DNA from: Candidatus Methanohalarchaeum thermophilum
Lineage (GTDB): Archaea > Halobacteriota > Methanonatronarchaeia > Methanonatronarchaeales > Methanonatronarchaeaceae
Length of the DNA stretch: 64,000 bases
Assembly: GCA_001914405.1 (NCBI GenBank)
Contig: MSDW01000001.1
Coordinates: forward strand, 1,054,001 to 1,118,000
Direction of reading: 5' to 3'
Of the stretch, positions 28,407 to 37,342 are shown piece after piece. The position numbers were made by a program, and so were the translations under genes. The number at the start of each line of letters is the position of its first letter. Position 1 is the first letter of the stretch. The notes beneath the pieces are model-generated. The model saw only the letters and a list, made by a program, of their open reading frames with translations, had not been told where the DNA came from and did no database searches.

Positions 28407-29777
28407 CTAGCTTAAGAGTTTTTTTCTAGTTTCTTTTCCAAATAAGATCACTACAGTTCCTCCAATTAAGAAGGATAAGCCTAGTGGTAAAGTTGCAGCT
28501 TTATAACTCTTTGAAACCAGTAGACCTGCAATTATTGGTCCTAGTACGCCAGCTATTTTTCCAATTCCACTTGCGTAGCCTAGTCCCATACTTCTTATTT
28601 TAGTTGGGAATAGTTCTGAAGTGTAAGCGTAAATTATGCCCCAAGAACCCACTGCGAAGAAACTTGCAGCTGTTAAAATAAGTTTTAGGTATAATAGGTT
28701 ACTTTGAGTTATATTGTCTAGCTTAAGTGAGAAGATCAATATCAGTAAACCGGCGAGCAACATAAAAGATGATAGTGACTTTTTTCGTCCTAGCTTATCG
28801 ATCAAATAAGCTGCAAAGAGATAACCTGGAACTTGGACTAGCGCAATTAATATTAGGTAAAGATAAACATTATCAAATAATTTTACGGCAGTTAAAGTAT
28901 CTGGTAGCCAAATAAAAAACCCATAATATCCAAAATTAAGAGTAAACCATATCACGCCTAAGAAAATAGACCTTAATCTGTAGTCTTCACTAAATAATTT
29001 TTTAAATCCCGTACTAGATCCTTCATCCACATTTATTTCAGACAACTGTCCTTGAATGTCCTTTGTACTGAAGATTTTTTTGATCTTCTCTTTAGATTCT
29101 TCAAGTTTACCATTCTCTAAAAGATGATAGGGGCTTTTCCTTACTCTGCTTTTTATTGGAAAGATAATTAATATTGGTAAAAATGATAGTAGAAATAAAA
29201 AACGCCAATTATCAATTGCCCCAAGATACGGCAACGCTATGCTGCCTTGAAATGAAAAGTAGGATAAAATAAAAAATGAGGATAGCGCAGCTAATATGTT
29301 TCCAATTGGCCAAAAACCATCTAAATAAACTATAAATCTCCCTCTAGCTTCATTAGGAAGAGATTCTGTTACTAAAGAGGTTCCAACGATTAAAGCTCCA
29401 CCTAAACCTAGTCCAGTTAGAAATCGGAGTATGAAACCAGAACTAAAACTAAAAGCAAAAGCCGTTAATCCTCCAAAAATAGAGTAATTTAAAACACAGT
29501 AAATAAAAGTATCTTTTCTTCCCCATCTATCAGAGATATTACCCCAAAAGAAGTTACCTATCATCATTCCAATAATACCAGCACTTCCAATCAATCCAGT
29601 TTGAAAACCTGACATATTCCAGGTTTTAGTAAGAATCGGTAAAACGAAACTTATTATCATTACTTCCATGCCATTCAGTGCTCTTTCAAGTCCGAATAGA
29701 CCTAATAAATTGTAGTGGTAACCATTTATGGTAGCTGATTCAAGTATTTTTGAAAGCTTTTTGGTTCCATCAGCCAT
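28407..29777 (-). CDS. Major facilitator superfamily transporter
   Basis: 456 residues with 12 predicted helices. The loop 2-3 motif is GNISDRWGRKDTFIYC, and the repeat in loop 8-9 is YLIDKLGRKKSLSSF. RFLTGLGLGGALIVGTSLVT and PNEARGRFIVYLDGFWPIGN match the sugar porter/aromatic-acid-hydrogen symporter branch (GxLTGxGLGG). Substrate unknown. The ATG is preceded on the minus strand by GAAGGAGGAAAAA. Copy E2 of the non-coding element sits directly upstream and so separates this gene from the divergent UspA gene. Confidence 0.9.
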   Translation of the reverse strand: MADGTKKLSKILESATINGYHYNLLGLFGLERALNGMEVMIISFVLPILTKTWNMSGFQTGLIGSAGIIGMMIGNFFWGNISDRWGRKDTFIYCVLNYSIFGGLTAFAFSFSSGFILRFLTGLGLGGALIVGTSLVTESLPNEARGRFIVYLDGFWPIGNILAALSSFFILSYFSFQGSIALPYLGAIDNWRFLFLLSFLPILIIFPIKSRVRKSPYHLLENGKLEESKEKIKKIFSTKDIQGQLSEINVDEGSSTGFKKLFSEDYRLRSIFLGVIWFTLNFGYYGFFIWLPDTLTAVKLFDNVYLYLILIALVQVPGYLFAAYLIDKLGRKKSLSSFMLLAGLLILIFSLKLDNITQSNLLYLKLILTAASFFAVGSWGIIYAYTSELFPTKIRSMGLGYASGIGKIAGVLGPIIAGLLVSKSYKAATLPLGLSFLIGGTVVILFGKETRKKLLS

Positions 29778-29810
29778 TTTTTCCTCCTTCGATTAAAGAA
29801 TGTTTAGTCA

Positions 29811-30262
29811 AATACCCACTATTTAATCAAGGATTGGGAAGGGGTTGTGTGTGGCATAACTAGGCCATAGGGACGAATTTAATTGTCGGTTGACTCGGTA
29901 AACTATCCATATTTAGGCAGACGAGGTTCCCGGTTATCCCGGAACCAGAATTCGGGAACCAGTTGATCATTGGCCTCGTCCTTTTTCCACCTATGGGTTT
30001 GGACATGGTCGACAGTTTTTTCGGCCCTCTAAACCACGTTTTTGCCCAAATCGAAGACAAAAACCTTCAGATATTTGAACATGGCATCTCCCTCTGAAGA
30101 AACGGTTCTCTCTCTTTTAAGAGAGTGCCTTGAAACGGGAGCTAACCATTCAAACCCATTAACTCCAATTAATAGTGTCTCTTTTTCCCATTTAAATATT
30201 GCCTTAATTCCTCTTCTACTTAATCAAAGATCAGGAAGCAGTCTCCCTAAGATGGGAAGATA
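29811..30262 (-). mobile_element. Non-coding structured mobile element, type E, minus orientation (copy E2)
   Basis: Read on the minus strand, this is collinear with the plus-strand copy at 40930-41367. Shared blocks in order: AGGAATTnAGGnAAT, GGGTTTGAATGGTTAGCTCC, AAGGCACTCTCTTAAA, GACAATTAAATT, CACACAA, CCCCTTCC. The left end hairpin (plus 30213-30241) contains TTAATC and its partner; the right end (plus 29814-29845) is a GATTGGGAAGGGGTT-type palindrome. It fills the gap between the divergent MFS and UspA genes. A 73-codon plus-strand frame in it is antisense to the element and is not conserved in the other copy. Confidence 0.72.
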
Positions 30263-30334
30263 AATTCATCTAAATAAAGGGTTTTACAAAAATTATTTAT
30301 ATTCCAACTAAATATGGGATGTGAGGAAGCAAAA

Positions 30335-30805
30335 ATGAGTTGGGGAGTCGAAAAAATCCTTTTGCCCACTGACGGGAGCAGTAATTCAATGCATTCAATT
30401 AGCTATGCAGTAGATTTAGCCCAAAAATATGACTCAGACCTTCATTTACTACATGTCATTGAAACAAATAGTTACAAGGGCGTTCTTCCCTATCCTGAAG
30501 GAGAATCATTAAAAAATCGAATAAACGATAATTTGAGAGCAAGAGGAAATGAAATATTAAAAGATATGGCTAAAGAAATTGAAGACCCCTCAATAGAAAT
30601 TAAAAAGGTCTTAAGGGAAGGCACCCCAAGTAAGGAGATATTAGATTATATAGACGAAAATAAAATAGACATAGTGGTTATGTCTACCCATGGCAGAACA
30701 GGTACCAGTAAATTCTTAATGGGAAGCGTTGCAGAAAAAGTCGTCCGAAAATCAAACTCACCAGTTTTAACTATAAACACCAAAGAAGAAAAACTAAACA
30801 AATAA
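30335..30805 (+). CDS. Universal stress protein, single domain
   Basis: 156 residues from the ATG at 30335, chosen because GTGAGG lies about 8 bases upstream (an earlier in-frame ATG at 30314 is at the very front of the promoter). The fold starts GVEKILLPTDGSSNSMHSIS. The ATP-binding signature is complete near the C-terminus: VVMSTHGRTGTSKFLMGSVA then EKVVRKSNSPVLTI, giving G-2x-G-9x-G-(S/T). It is thus a typical ATP-binding UspA, unlike the two-domain protein at 15445. The upstream stretch TATTTATATT near 30290-30300 may be its TATA box. Confidence 0.9.
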   Translation: MSWGVEKILLPTDGSSNSMHSISYAVDLAQKYDSDLHLLHVIETNSYKGVLPYPEGESLKNRINDNLRARGNEILKDMAKEIEDPSIEIKKVLREGTPSKEILDYIDENKIDIVVMSTHGRTGTSKFLMGSVAEKVVRKSNSPVLTINTKEEKLNK

Positions 30806-31277
30806 ACCAGATAACTAATTAAAGAAACAAAAAATTATGCTTTAAATAAATATATTAGAGAGATTAAACACTTAAATTTCTTCAAATACTAAACTAAAAA
30901 TATCTAGCTATTTATTTATTTATTTATTTAAAATTAGTTCTAAAAAAATAAATGGAATAAAAAATTGTTTTTCTAGGACTTAACCTTACTATTATTTTTT
31001 AACTAAACTTTATTACTTCGCTATCTATTCTTCTTCGAATATTACTTGGTGTCTTCGGTTATTTTTGGTTAGTAAATAGATTTAAGTAATATATACTGAC
31101 ATATTGGGTATTTTTTCATAAAAACCAGGCAATTTCATGGCTTCGACTATGGGTAGCTGACCTTTCTCTTATGTACTTAACTAATTATCTTTGGTTCTCT
31201 TTTTATAGCTTGGTTTATGAAGAGGTTGTTTTTTGGACCAAAGAACTCTTTTGGTTTGGTGAATAAAATTTCTTGAA
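30806..31277. other. AT-rich gap with TATT microsatellite
   Basis: No gene. A run of about five TATT/TTTA units lies at 30909-30930. The rest is AT-rich without a readable feature. Confidence 0.5.
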
Positions 31278-32327
31278 ATGCTTATATATGAAATTGTTTT
31301 TCGGTTGCTAGCTGGTGTTTTCTTAATTTTAGCTAATGGTTTTTTTGTTGCTATAGAGTTTGGTTTGACTAGGGCTAGGCAGTATAGTAAAGAGGTATTC
31401 GAGAAACCAGGGCTTAAGTTGGCTTGGAAGATGACGGAGGAGCTTGAAATTTATTTGACAACTTGTCAGGTTGGTATTACTGCAACCAGTATAGCTCTTG
31501 GTATTGTTGCTGAACCAGCTTTAGCGGTTATATTGGAGCCATTTTTTGCTGGAACATTTTTAGCTTCAATTGGATTAGGGTCAATCTTGGCTTTTTTGGT
31601 TCTAAATCTATTTCATTTAACTCACGGAGAGCAGACTCCAACCTATTTGGGCGTTGAAAAATCACTTTTTGTTTGTAGATATTTCTCTAAGCCATTATAT
31701 TATTTTAATAAAATTGTTTATCCCTTAATCTGGATAGGTGACTCTGTTGCTAAGAAAACTTTAGCTTTATTTGGAGTAGAGATGAGCGGTGAATGGCTAA
31801 AAACCAACGAAGAGGTAATTGAGTCCAGAGCTGATCTAAGAAATGAACTTAATAAGATATTAAAAAAAGGAGACTTAACTAAAGAACGGAGAAGCGAAAT
31901 AATGAAAGCACTAGAGATAGGAAACCAAAAAATAAAAAATATTATGGTACCCAGAGAAGACATTAAGTTTTTATCAACGGAAAATTCACTACAAGAAAAT
32001 ATTGAAGTAATAAAAAGAAACCCTCACACCAGATATCCTCTTGTTAAAGATGATTTAGATAGCTACCTTGGGGTTATATATTCCCCAGATATTATAGAAG
32101 AAGTAAAAGGAAAGAAAAATTTAGATTTAACCAAATATGCTGAAGAAGCTCTATGCCTTTCTCCAGACACCACAGTAAGCAAAGCAATAGATTTATTTCA
32201 AGAAAAAAAACAGGAATTAGGTTTAATCAAAGAAGAAGATAACATAAAAGGATTAATTACAATAACAGATACAGTCGAAGAAATACTGGGCGAATTCGAA
32301 GATCCAATGAAAAGACCAAAATCCTAA
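31278..32327 (+). CDS. CNNM/HlyC-like DUF21-CBS membrane protein, short form
   Basis: 349 residues. The DUF21 membrane domain is at 1-190: ANGFFVAIEFGLTRARQYSK, LTTCQVGITATSIALGIVAE-like helix, FLVLNLFHLTHGEQTPTYLG, LYYFNKIVYPLIWIGD. A pair of CBS domains follows (NQKIKNIMVPREDIKFLSTE; DTTVSKAIDLFQEKKQELGL). The family handles divalent-cation (magnesium) export or sodium-coupled transport. The usual C-terminal CorC_HlyC domain of about 80 residues is missing, the protein ending at EFEDPMKRPKS; short forms are known. The more usual (G/V)E(V/I)xPK is HGEQTPTYLG here. The segment just after the gene contains a mobile element. Confidence 0.88.
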   Translation: MLIYEIVFRLLAGVFLILANGFFVAIEFGLTRARQYSKEVFEKPGLKLAWKMTEELEIYLTTCQVGITATSIALGIVAEPALAVILEPFFAGTFLASIGLGSILAFLVLNLFHLTHGEQTPTYLGVEKSLFVCRYFSKPLYYFNKIVYPLIWIGDSVAKKTLALFGVEMSGEWLKTNEEVIESRADLRNELNKILKKGDLTKERRSEIMKALEIGNQKIKNIMVPREDIKFLSTENSLQENIEVIKRNPHTRYPLVKDDLDSYLGVIYSPDIIEEVKGKKNLDLTKYAEEALCLSPDTTVSKAIDLFQEKKQELGLIKEEDNIKGLITITDTVEEILGEFEDPMKRPKS

Positions 32328-32384
32328 ATAATCCAACTTTCGTGAGAAACTGAAAAATCAGTAATTCCTAACTTTTTTTACAGA

Positions 32385-32612
32385 GAAGTCAAACTCTTAC
32401 CCCTCAAATCACCGTAGGTAGGGGAGGAGCCATCCAAAAAAAAGGGAGAAATTCCACCCTTATCAGAACGTACCTGATTGGATTCGGTCGGCCACTCCAA
32501 AAACTGGTTTACTTCTTTTATGGTGCCACAAGTAAATAGAAGGAATTGAAGTGACACCTATCTAGATCAGAGATTTTGGAGAGAGGTCTTCTCAACCATT
32601 AAGATAATTTCC
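32385..32612 (+). mobile_element. Short non-coding mobile element (deletion derivative)
   Basis: About 220 bases. A left hairpin at about 32397-32427 (CTTACCCCTC against GTAGGGGAGG) is followed by GAGCCATCC. The right end GAAGTGACACCTATCTAGAT...TTTTGGAGAGAGG then TCTTCTCAACCATTAAGATA matches the solo end at the topA stop and the type 1 right ends. The interior is short and shares no block with the long copies, so it looks like an internal deletion. Confidence 0.6.
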
Positions 32613-32817
32613 CTAATCAACATTTAGATAGGTTTTGATGTCGCGATATCAACCATAAACTGCTATATGCCTTGTATCGGTCGGTTTATAGTTTTAAGTA
32701 ATCGAAGACCCTGAGTTAATTTACTACATAAACGTATCTTATATTGAGGTATTGAGGGGATGTTGTATTCTTGGTTCAAGTTTGGATATCTACTGTAATA
32801 ATTTTGATCTCAATAAG

Positions 32818-33801
32818 TTATTTAGTTTTTTGCGGTTTTATAATAAGTTTACCTAAAAAACTATCTTCAATTATTTTTCTTTGAGCCTCAGCTGCTTCTT
32901 CAAGCCTATATGATTTATTCAATATGGGTCTAACTTTGTTTTTGTCCATTAAACCCTTTAGTTCTCTTAAGATATCCCTGAAACTGGGTGTATTGAACAT
33001 ACTCATAAATGAGACATTTAGTTCTTTGTTCCTAGCGACTGCCGGGTTTTTGATCTCCACGTTATCTGTCTCTCCGATTCCAATTATTTTTCCAAAGTCT
33101 GAGACCAAATCGATATCTATTTCCAAGTATTTATCCAACATATGATCTAATATTAAATTAGGTCTCCTTGCCTCTATTATATCTTTCTTTAAAGTTTCTG
33201 AATTGTAATTAAAGACAAAATCTGCTCCTAGTTTTTCCATTTTTTCCTTGTATCTATCCGATCCTACTGTTGTAAGTACATCCGCTCCAATCGATTTAGC
33301 TAATTGAATGGCTACATGTCCAACTCCACCGTTTCCGCCATGGATAAGTACACTATCCTTAGGTTCTAGTTTTCCATGGCTTATTAGTGCGCGATAAGCT
33401 GTTACTCCTACTAATGCAATTCCGGCTCCTTCATTGAACAAGATGTTATCAGGTAACCTAGCTAACTTGGTTTGATCAACTGTTAAATATTCTGCGTAAC
33501 TTCCATTGGGGCTTTTTCCTATACCGGTGCCAAATACCCTATCACCTTCTTTAAATTCATTTACTTTTTCTCCCGTTGATTTTACAATACCTGCAAAATC
33601 AGAACCTGGTTTTTTTGGTAGGCTATCAACTTTATATGTCCCCCTTCTGAAGTGAACGTCTACTGGGTTAACAGATGCGGACTTAACCTCTACTTGGACC
33701 TCATTAGACTCTGGAAGAGGTTCTCTAATCTCTTCTAATTCCAAGACTTCAGTACCACCATACTCATTAAATCTAATAGCTCTCATAGTTCTATTACTCA
33801 T
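32818..33801 (-). CDS. Zinc-free MDR oxidoreductase (quinone-reductase-like)
   Basis: 327 residues. The medium-chain dehydrogenase fold starts MRAIRFNEYGGTEVLELEEI. NPVDVHFRRGTY and KKPGSDFAGIVKSTGEKVNE replace the zinc ligands of alcohol dehydrogenases, as in quinone reductases. The coenzyme site is VLIHGGNGGVGHVAIQLAKS, the AxxGxxG-like motif of NADPH quinone reductases. The C-terminal ILNKSYRLEEAAEAQRKIIE is usual. Substrate unknown. An internal ATG at residue 6 (MRAIRF) could be the real start, since the first five residues are weakly supported. Confidence 0.87.
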   Translation of the reverse strand: MSNRTMRAIRFNEYGGTEVLELEEIREPLPESNEVQVEVKSASVNPVDVHFRRGTYKVDSLPKKPGSDFAGIVKSTGEKVNEFKEGDRVFGTGIGKSPNGSYAEYLTVDQTKLARLPDNILFNEGAGIALVGVTAYRALISHGKLEPKDSVLIHGGNGGVGHVAIQLAKSIGADVLTTVGSDRYKEKMEKLGADFVFNYNSETLKKDIIEARRPNLILDHMLDKYLEIDIDLVSDFGKIIGIGETDNVEIKNPAVARNKELNVSFMSMFNTPSFRDILRELKGLMDKNKVRPILNKSYRLEEAAEAQRKIIEDSFLGKLIIKPQKTK

Positions 33802-33990
33802 AAATAAAATAAATACAAAAACAAAAAACTGTTTCCGTTTTAGGTGGCGGCTTGCCTAGGAAAAAAAGTATTAAGTTTTTGAACTAGTATTTGAAAGAAA
33901 TGATATGAGTGGGTTAAAGAAATAATTAAAAAAAGTTTCAAGAGGAAAAGGACCTGATTTAGTTGGTGTAGCGGATTTAAATGAAGTGAA

Positions 33991-34402
33991 GTGACCCCTG
34001 CCTAACCTCACATCTGTTCGGTGAGGAGAGAGGCTTCCCTGTGACCTTATCCTCGAAAGGGAGTTTGTTTTCCATGGTGCTTGTCTTATTTACACCGTCA
34101 GCAGGGAACCTATTGCTTTGAGGAAGAATTGGATTAGGGAACAGTTTTCCATATACTAACCCTAGATGGTTCCTCTTATTCACTTTCGGTTGCTCCACAC
34201 AACTGCTAGACCCCTACTCCCAAGCTGTTTCGGGTTTACCCAGAGGTTTTTTATAGATGGGATTGCTTTTTGTTTGAAGGCAGACAAACCAACCAACTGC
34301 CTATTACCCTTAGTTAGTACTGGAGCTAAGTAAAGTGTTACGGTTGATTCATCACCTACCTAGACCACAGATTTAGGAAGGTGTATTCTCAACCATTTAG
34401 AT
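33991..34402 (+). mobile_element. Non-coding structured mobile element, type 1 (second copy)
   Basis: It starts after GTGA like the copy at 18382 and is collinear with it: GGCTTCCCTGTGACCTTATC, GAGTTTGTTTTCCATGGTGC, TTTGAGGAAG, CGGTTGCTCCACACAAC, TTTCGGG, GGGATTGCTTTTTG, GACAAACCAACCAACTGCC. The ACGGTG/CACCGT stem becomes ATGGTG/CACCGT (34074-34098), keeping pairing through a G-U wobble. The GAAA loop (34055-34058) is unchanged. The right end is GATTCATCACC, a CTACCTAGACCACAGATTTAGG palindrome and TATTCTCAACC. About 60 bases present in the first copy are absent. Confidence 0.74.
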
Positions 34403-34492
34403 ATAAATTAAGAAAGCAGAAAAAAATAAAATAAAAAAAATACCAAGGTTTAGGGAAGGTTTACCTGAGTTTGATAAAAGTACGGGTGTACC

Positions 34493-35392
34493 ATGAAATA
34501 TAAAAACTTAGTTTTTTTCGTGATGTTGTCTATTGCTTGGGGAACAGCTTTTAATGCTATTAAAGTTGGTTTAAATTCTTTTCCTCCAGTTTTATTTGCT
34601 GGAATTCGTTATAGTTTGGCTGGAGCTATTATGTTATCATATGCGTATTTGGTTACTGATAGATTTTTTCCTAAAAGTAAAGAGGAATTTTTACAGGTTT
34701 TAGTAGCAGGTTTCTTTATGATAGCTTGTTACCATTCCTTTTTATTTGTTGGAGAGTTAAAGGTTACTAGTAGTGTTGCTTCGATAATAGTTAGTTTAAG
34801 TCCTGTATTAACAACTGGAACTTCAAAAATAATCTTGCCAGAAGAAAAAATAGATTTAAATTTAATAATTGGGTTACTTTTAGGTTTAATAGGTGTAATT
34901 ATTCTATTCAATCCAGGCACACTTAATATATTAAAATTTGATTTTTATAGGTTTTTGATTTTTTTGGCAGCATTCTCATTTGCTATTGGAAGTACATTAA
35001 CAAGATTTATAGATACAGATATGCCTCCTGAATCCCTGGAAGCTTGGGCAATGGTGACAGGAACACTCTTTATGTTAATAACAAGTCAAGTTTTCCTAGA
35101 GGAGAGTCTGATCCTTGATTTAAATGTGATCTCAGTAGGTTCACTGGTGTATCTTTCAATTATTTCAAGTGCCTTTGGATTTCTACTTTATTTTAATCTA
35201 CTAAGAGAATTAGGGCCGATCGAAGTTAATCTGGTTTCCTATTCTGCCCCCATATTTGCAACATTACTAGGGATATTCTTATTAAAGGAAACTTTGAGTT
35301 TAAATACAATAATAGCATTTTTATTTATATTTATAGGTTTTATATCCCTAAAAAAAGATAGTATTAGAAGAGAAATAAGTAAATGGAGATAA
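34493..35392 (+). CDS. EamA-family DMT superfamily transporter
   Basis: 299 residues with ten hydrophobic segments in two EamA repeats (residues about 8-140 and 150-290). First-repeat motifs are SIAWGTAFNAIKVGLNSFPP and RYSLAGAIMLSYAYL; second-repeat motifs are FLAAFSFAIGSTLTRF and GPIEVNLVSYSAPIFATLLG followed by FLLKETLSLNT. The typical E(x)lt near the end of helix 9 is visible (LKETLS). Members export amino acids or other metabolites; no substrate can be read. It is a lone gene behind a type 1 mobile element. Confidence 0.88.
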   Translation: MKYKNLVFFVMLSIAWGTAFNAIKVGLNSFPPVLFAGIRYSLAGAIMLSYAYLVTDRFFPKSKEEFLQVLVAGFFMIACYHSFLFVGELKVTSSVASIIVSLSPVLTTGTSKIILPEEKIDLNLIIGLLLGLIGVIILFNPGTLNILKFDFYRFLIFLAAFSFAIGSTLTRFIDTDMPPESLEAWAMVTGTLFMLITSQVFLEESLILDLNVISVGSLVYLSIISSAFGFLLYFNLLRELGPIEVNLVSYSAPIFATLLGIFLLKETLSLNTIIAFLFIFIGFISLKKDSIRREISKWR

Positions 35393-35699
35393 ACATCCCT
35401 GTTCCCATTTTCCTAAATGTATTTCAATTATTTTTACTATTCTTTTTGGTCCTAGGAGAGAAATATTTCGCTGTTAAAAAAATAAAACCAATATCCCCAG
35501 TCACGGAGAATCTTAGTTGAACCTTTTTTTATCTTATTTACTGATTAAGTAAGACTTCTCTTTCTTAGGAAGACGATACAACCAACACCTAAAAATATGT
35601 CAAATAGTACTTAAAAATATCAGATTCAACGTCCAATTCGTGACAAAGACCTATATATGACCCTCAACAGCCAAGAGTAAAAAGGGCATCAAATTTTTT
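35393..35699. other. Intergenic gap
   Basis: No gene seen. AT-rich sequence ending in the partial mobile element at 35700. Confidence 0.45.
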
Positions 35700-35957
35700 G
35701 GAAGTTGAATTTCTTGATAGATAAGAACAGAGCAGTTTTCCTGTCGCCGAGTCTAGGACCAAAGCACATAATAGAGATGGACATTGCCGAAGTACTGGAA
35801 AGCAATGTAAGTCCCTGGAACCTGCAAGGAGTGGCGAACCGTGTTCACCTAGAAGACCATTTGATAGCAGGGCACAAAACCCCGTATACTGGTTCCATGA
35901 ACAGATGGAAGCACCTTCCTAAATCTCTGATTTAGGTAGATGAGGAGGTCACTTACA
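35700..35957 (-). mobile_element. Truncated non-coding mobile element, A/C family
   Basis: Read on the minus strand it begins GTGAC and CTCCTCATCTACCTAAATC, AGAGATTTAGGAAGGTGCTTCC, then runs to CTATTATGTGCTTTGGTCC and TAGACTCGGCGACAG. This follows copy C (CTCCTCAACTACC...; ACTATGTGCCTTGG; GGCTCGGTCACAG). It stops before the conserved 3' half, so the right end is missing. The plus-strand 76-codon frame in it is antisense to the element. Confidence 0.62.
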
Positions 35958-35989
35958 GTACCTTGGCAATAGGATCATCTGCTTTAGCG

Positions 35990-36310
35990 ATGGGATGGAT
36001 GGCGAACTGTTAGTAGGAGTAGGGATAGATGTGTGTTTAGAGTTTTGGGTAAGTTTCTAGTCTTCAAGGCCGGTTGAGGGTGGTAGGACAGGATCTAATG
36101 AATCCCGTTCTTGGCAGCGAAGCCTCTATCCGAAAATCAGGAAGTAGCTACTGGCAGTGCTCTTTTCTTGAATCCCAAACCGTTGAATCTGTTCTCTGTA
36201 AATCCGCATTTGGGTGGGTCAAGTCGGTTTTTAAGGATCGGGGACCTGCAAAAACCCCTACCTGTTGCGTGAATGTTTTCGACCGGTAGCCCAAAAAACC
36301 GAATGATACA
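35990..36310. other. G+C-rich non-coding relic
   Basis: The base composition is clearly like the mobile elements and unlike the flanks (for example GGATCGGGGACCTGCAAAAA and TTTCGACCGGTAGCCC). I could not align it with any of the other copies and see no terminal hairpin. It may be the body of a further element type whose ends have decayed. A 71-codon frame in it is not convincing. Confidence 0.35.
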
Positions 36311-36559
36311 GGTGGATAGATGGAAACTCCACGAATTTATGTATGGGAGGATGTCAGTATTCTAAAGTTTTATTGAAATAATTTATTTTTAGAATTTTTT
36401 GAATTAATCTTTTTATCTCTAAGGTTCTATATTCGATCTTGAAAGTTTAGGGCCTTGTCTAAATTTTTTTAGTATTATGTTTTTGGTGAAATCTAATTCT
36501 TCAAGGGCTTTTGCGTAAGTTTTATTTCTTGACGGACAAATTTTCCTAAGGTTATTATC
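36311..36559. other. AT-rich gap
   Basis: About 250 bases, no feature seen apart from a weak AAGGTTATT in front of the gene at 36560. Confidence 0.4.
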
Positions 36560-36994
36560 ATGATTAGATTTACGTTACCCAATGGGGAAGTAGTTTTCTA
36601 TTTTCCAGAGTCTGAAGGCAGTAAGGAATTAGCTTACATTTCAGAAGATGGATATATCTATTTCCTTAAAGAGGAAACCAAAATTGACTTAAGGAACCCT
36701 GATTTTTCAAGGGATCTGAGTGAAGCAAGTCTGGATGATTACGAGGATTTTTTCAATAAATTTGGTCTACCAAAACTAGGCATAAACTTCTTTGGTGAAC
36801 TTAAAAGATTAAGCGATGAGGAGAGGTTAGATCAAAATAAGGAAATTGATACTCTTAAGGATCACTTTAGAGAGATTGATAAGCATATGACGAAGGCTCT
36901 TTCCCTCGTTGATGAAAAGGAAGAAAAAATAAATATACTTAAAGATATCTCTAACCGATGTAAATCAAATATAGAGAGAATAGAATCCAGCTAA
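36560..36994 (+). CDS. Uncharacterised protein upstream of the second MCM
   Basis: 144 residues, not recognised. It begins with a short hydrophilic beta-rich segment (MIRFTLPNGEVVFYFPESEG) and has FFNKFGLPKLGINFFGELKR in the middle. The last 60 residues are strongly helical and charged (DHFREIDKHMTKALSLVDEK, EEKINILKDISNRC), compatible with a coiled coil. It is on the strand of the MCM at 37343, 350 bases upstream, but a separate transcript is as likely. Codon composition looks normal and the frame is clean for 145 codons, so I accept it as a gene. Confidence 0.65.
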   Translation: MIRFTLPNGEVVFYFPESEGSKELAYISEDGYIYFLKEETKIDLRNPDFSRDLSEASLDDYEDFFNKFGLPKLGINFFGELKRLSDEERLDQNKEIDTLKDHFREIDKHMTKALSLVDEKEEKINILKDISNRCKSNIERIESS

Positions 36995-37342
36995 AGAAAC
37001 AGTATCTTTATCTTATCAATGGGTTGTAGACATTTTTCTTTATCTCTGATTGTATAGGGGTAGTTGACAAATTACATTTTCAAATTTTCTGGGATTAGAT
37101 ATAATTGTGTTAGTGAAAAAACCTCTATTAATGTTATCTTAGGCTGAAAGAATTTATGCTATTTGATAAATTTAGAATTAGCTTCTGTGAGGGGTTGATG
37201 AAGGCTGTGGGCCTTGTTTTTTTGGTTGTAATGGATGTTATAATGGAATGTAAAAATTTTTACAATTGCAATAACATATTTGTTTGTGTATCTTTTTACA
37301 TTTTAGTTATTTGTAATTGTTTTCATAGATGGCTGGTTTTTT
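36995..37342. other. Gap before the second mcm gene
   Basis: The gap contains the likely mcm promoter region. A relic of an E-type right end may lie at 37040-37072 (TCTCTGATTG then TATAGGGGTAGTTGACAA). A 64-codon frame from 37156 has no family look and is rejected. Confidence 0.4.
37249..37264. promoter_or_regulatory. 16-bp perfect palindrome upstream of the second mcm
   Basis: TGTAAAAATTTTTACA is a perfect 16-base palindrome about 80 bases before the mcm start. It could be an operator or a chance in AT-rich DNA; no second copy was found in the window. Confidence 0.3.
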
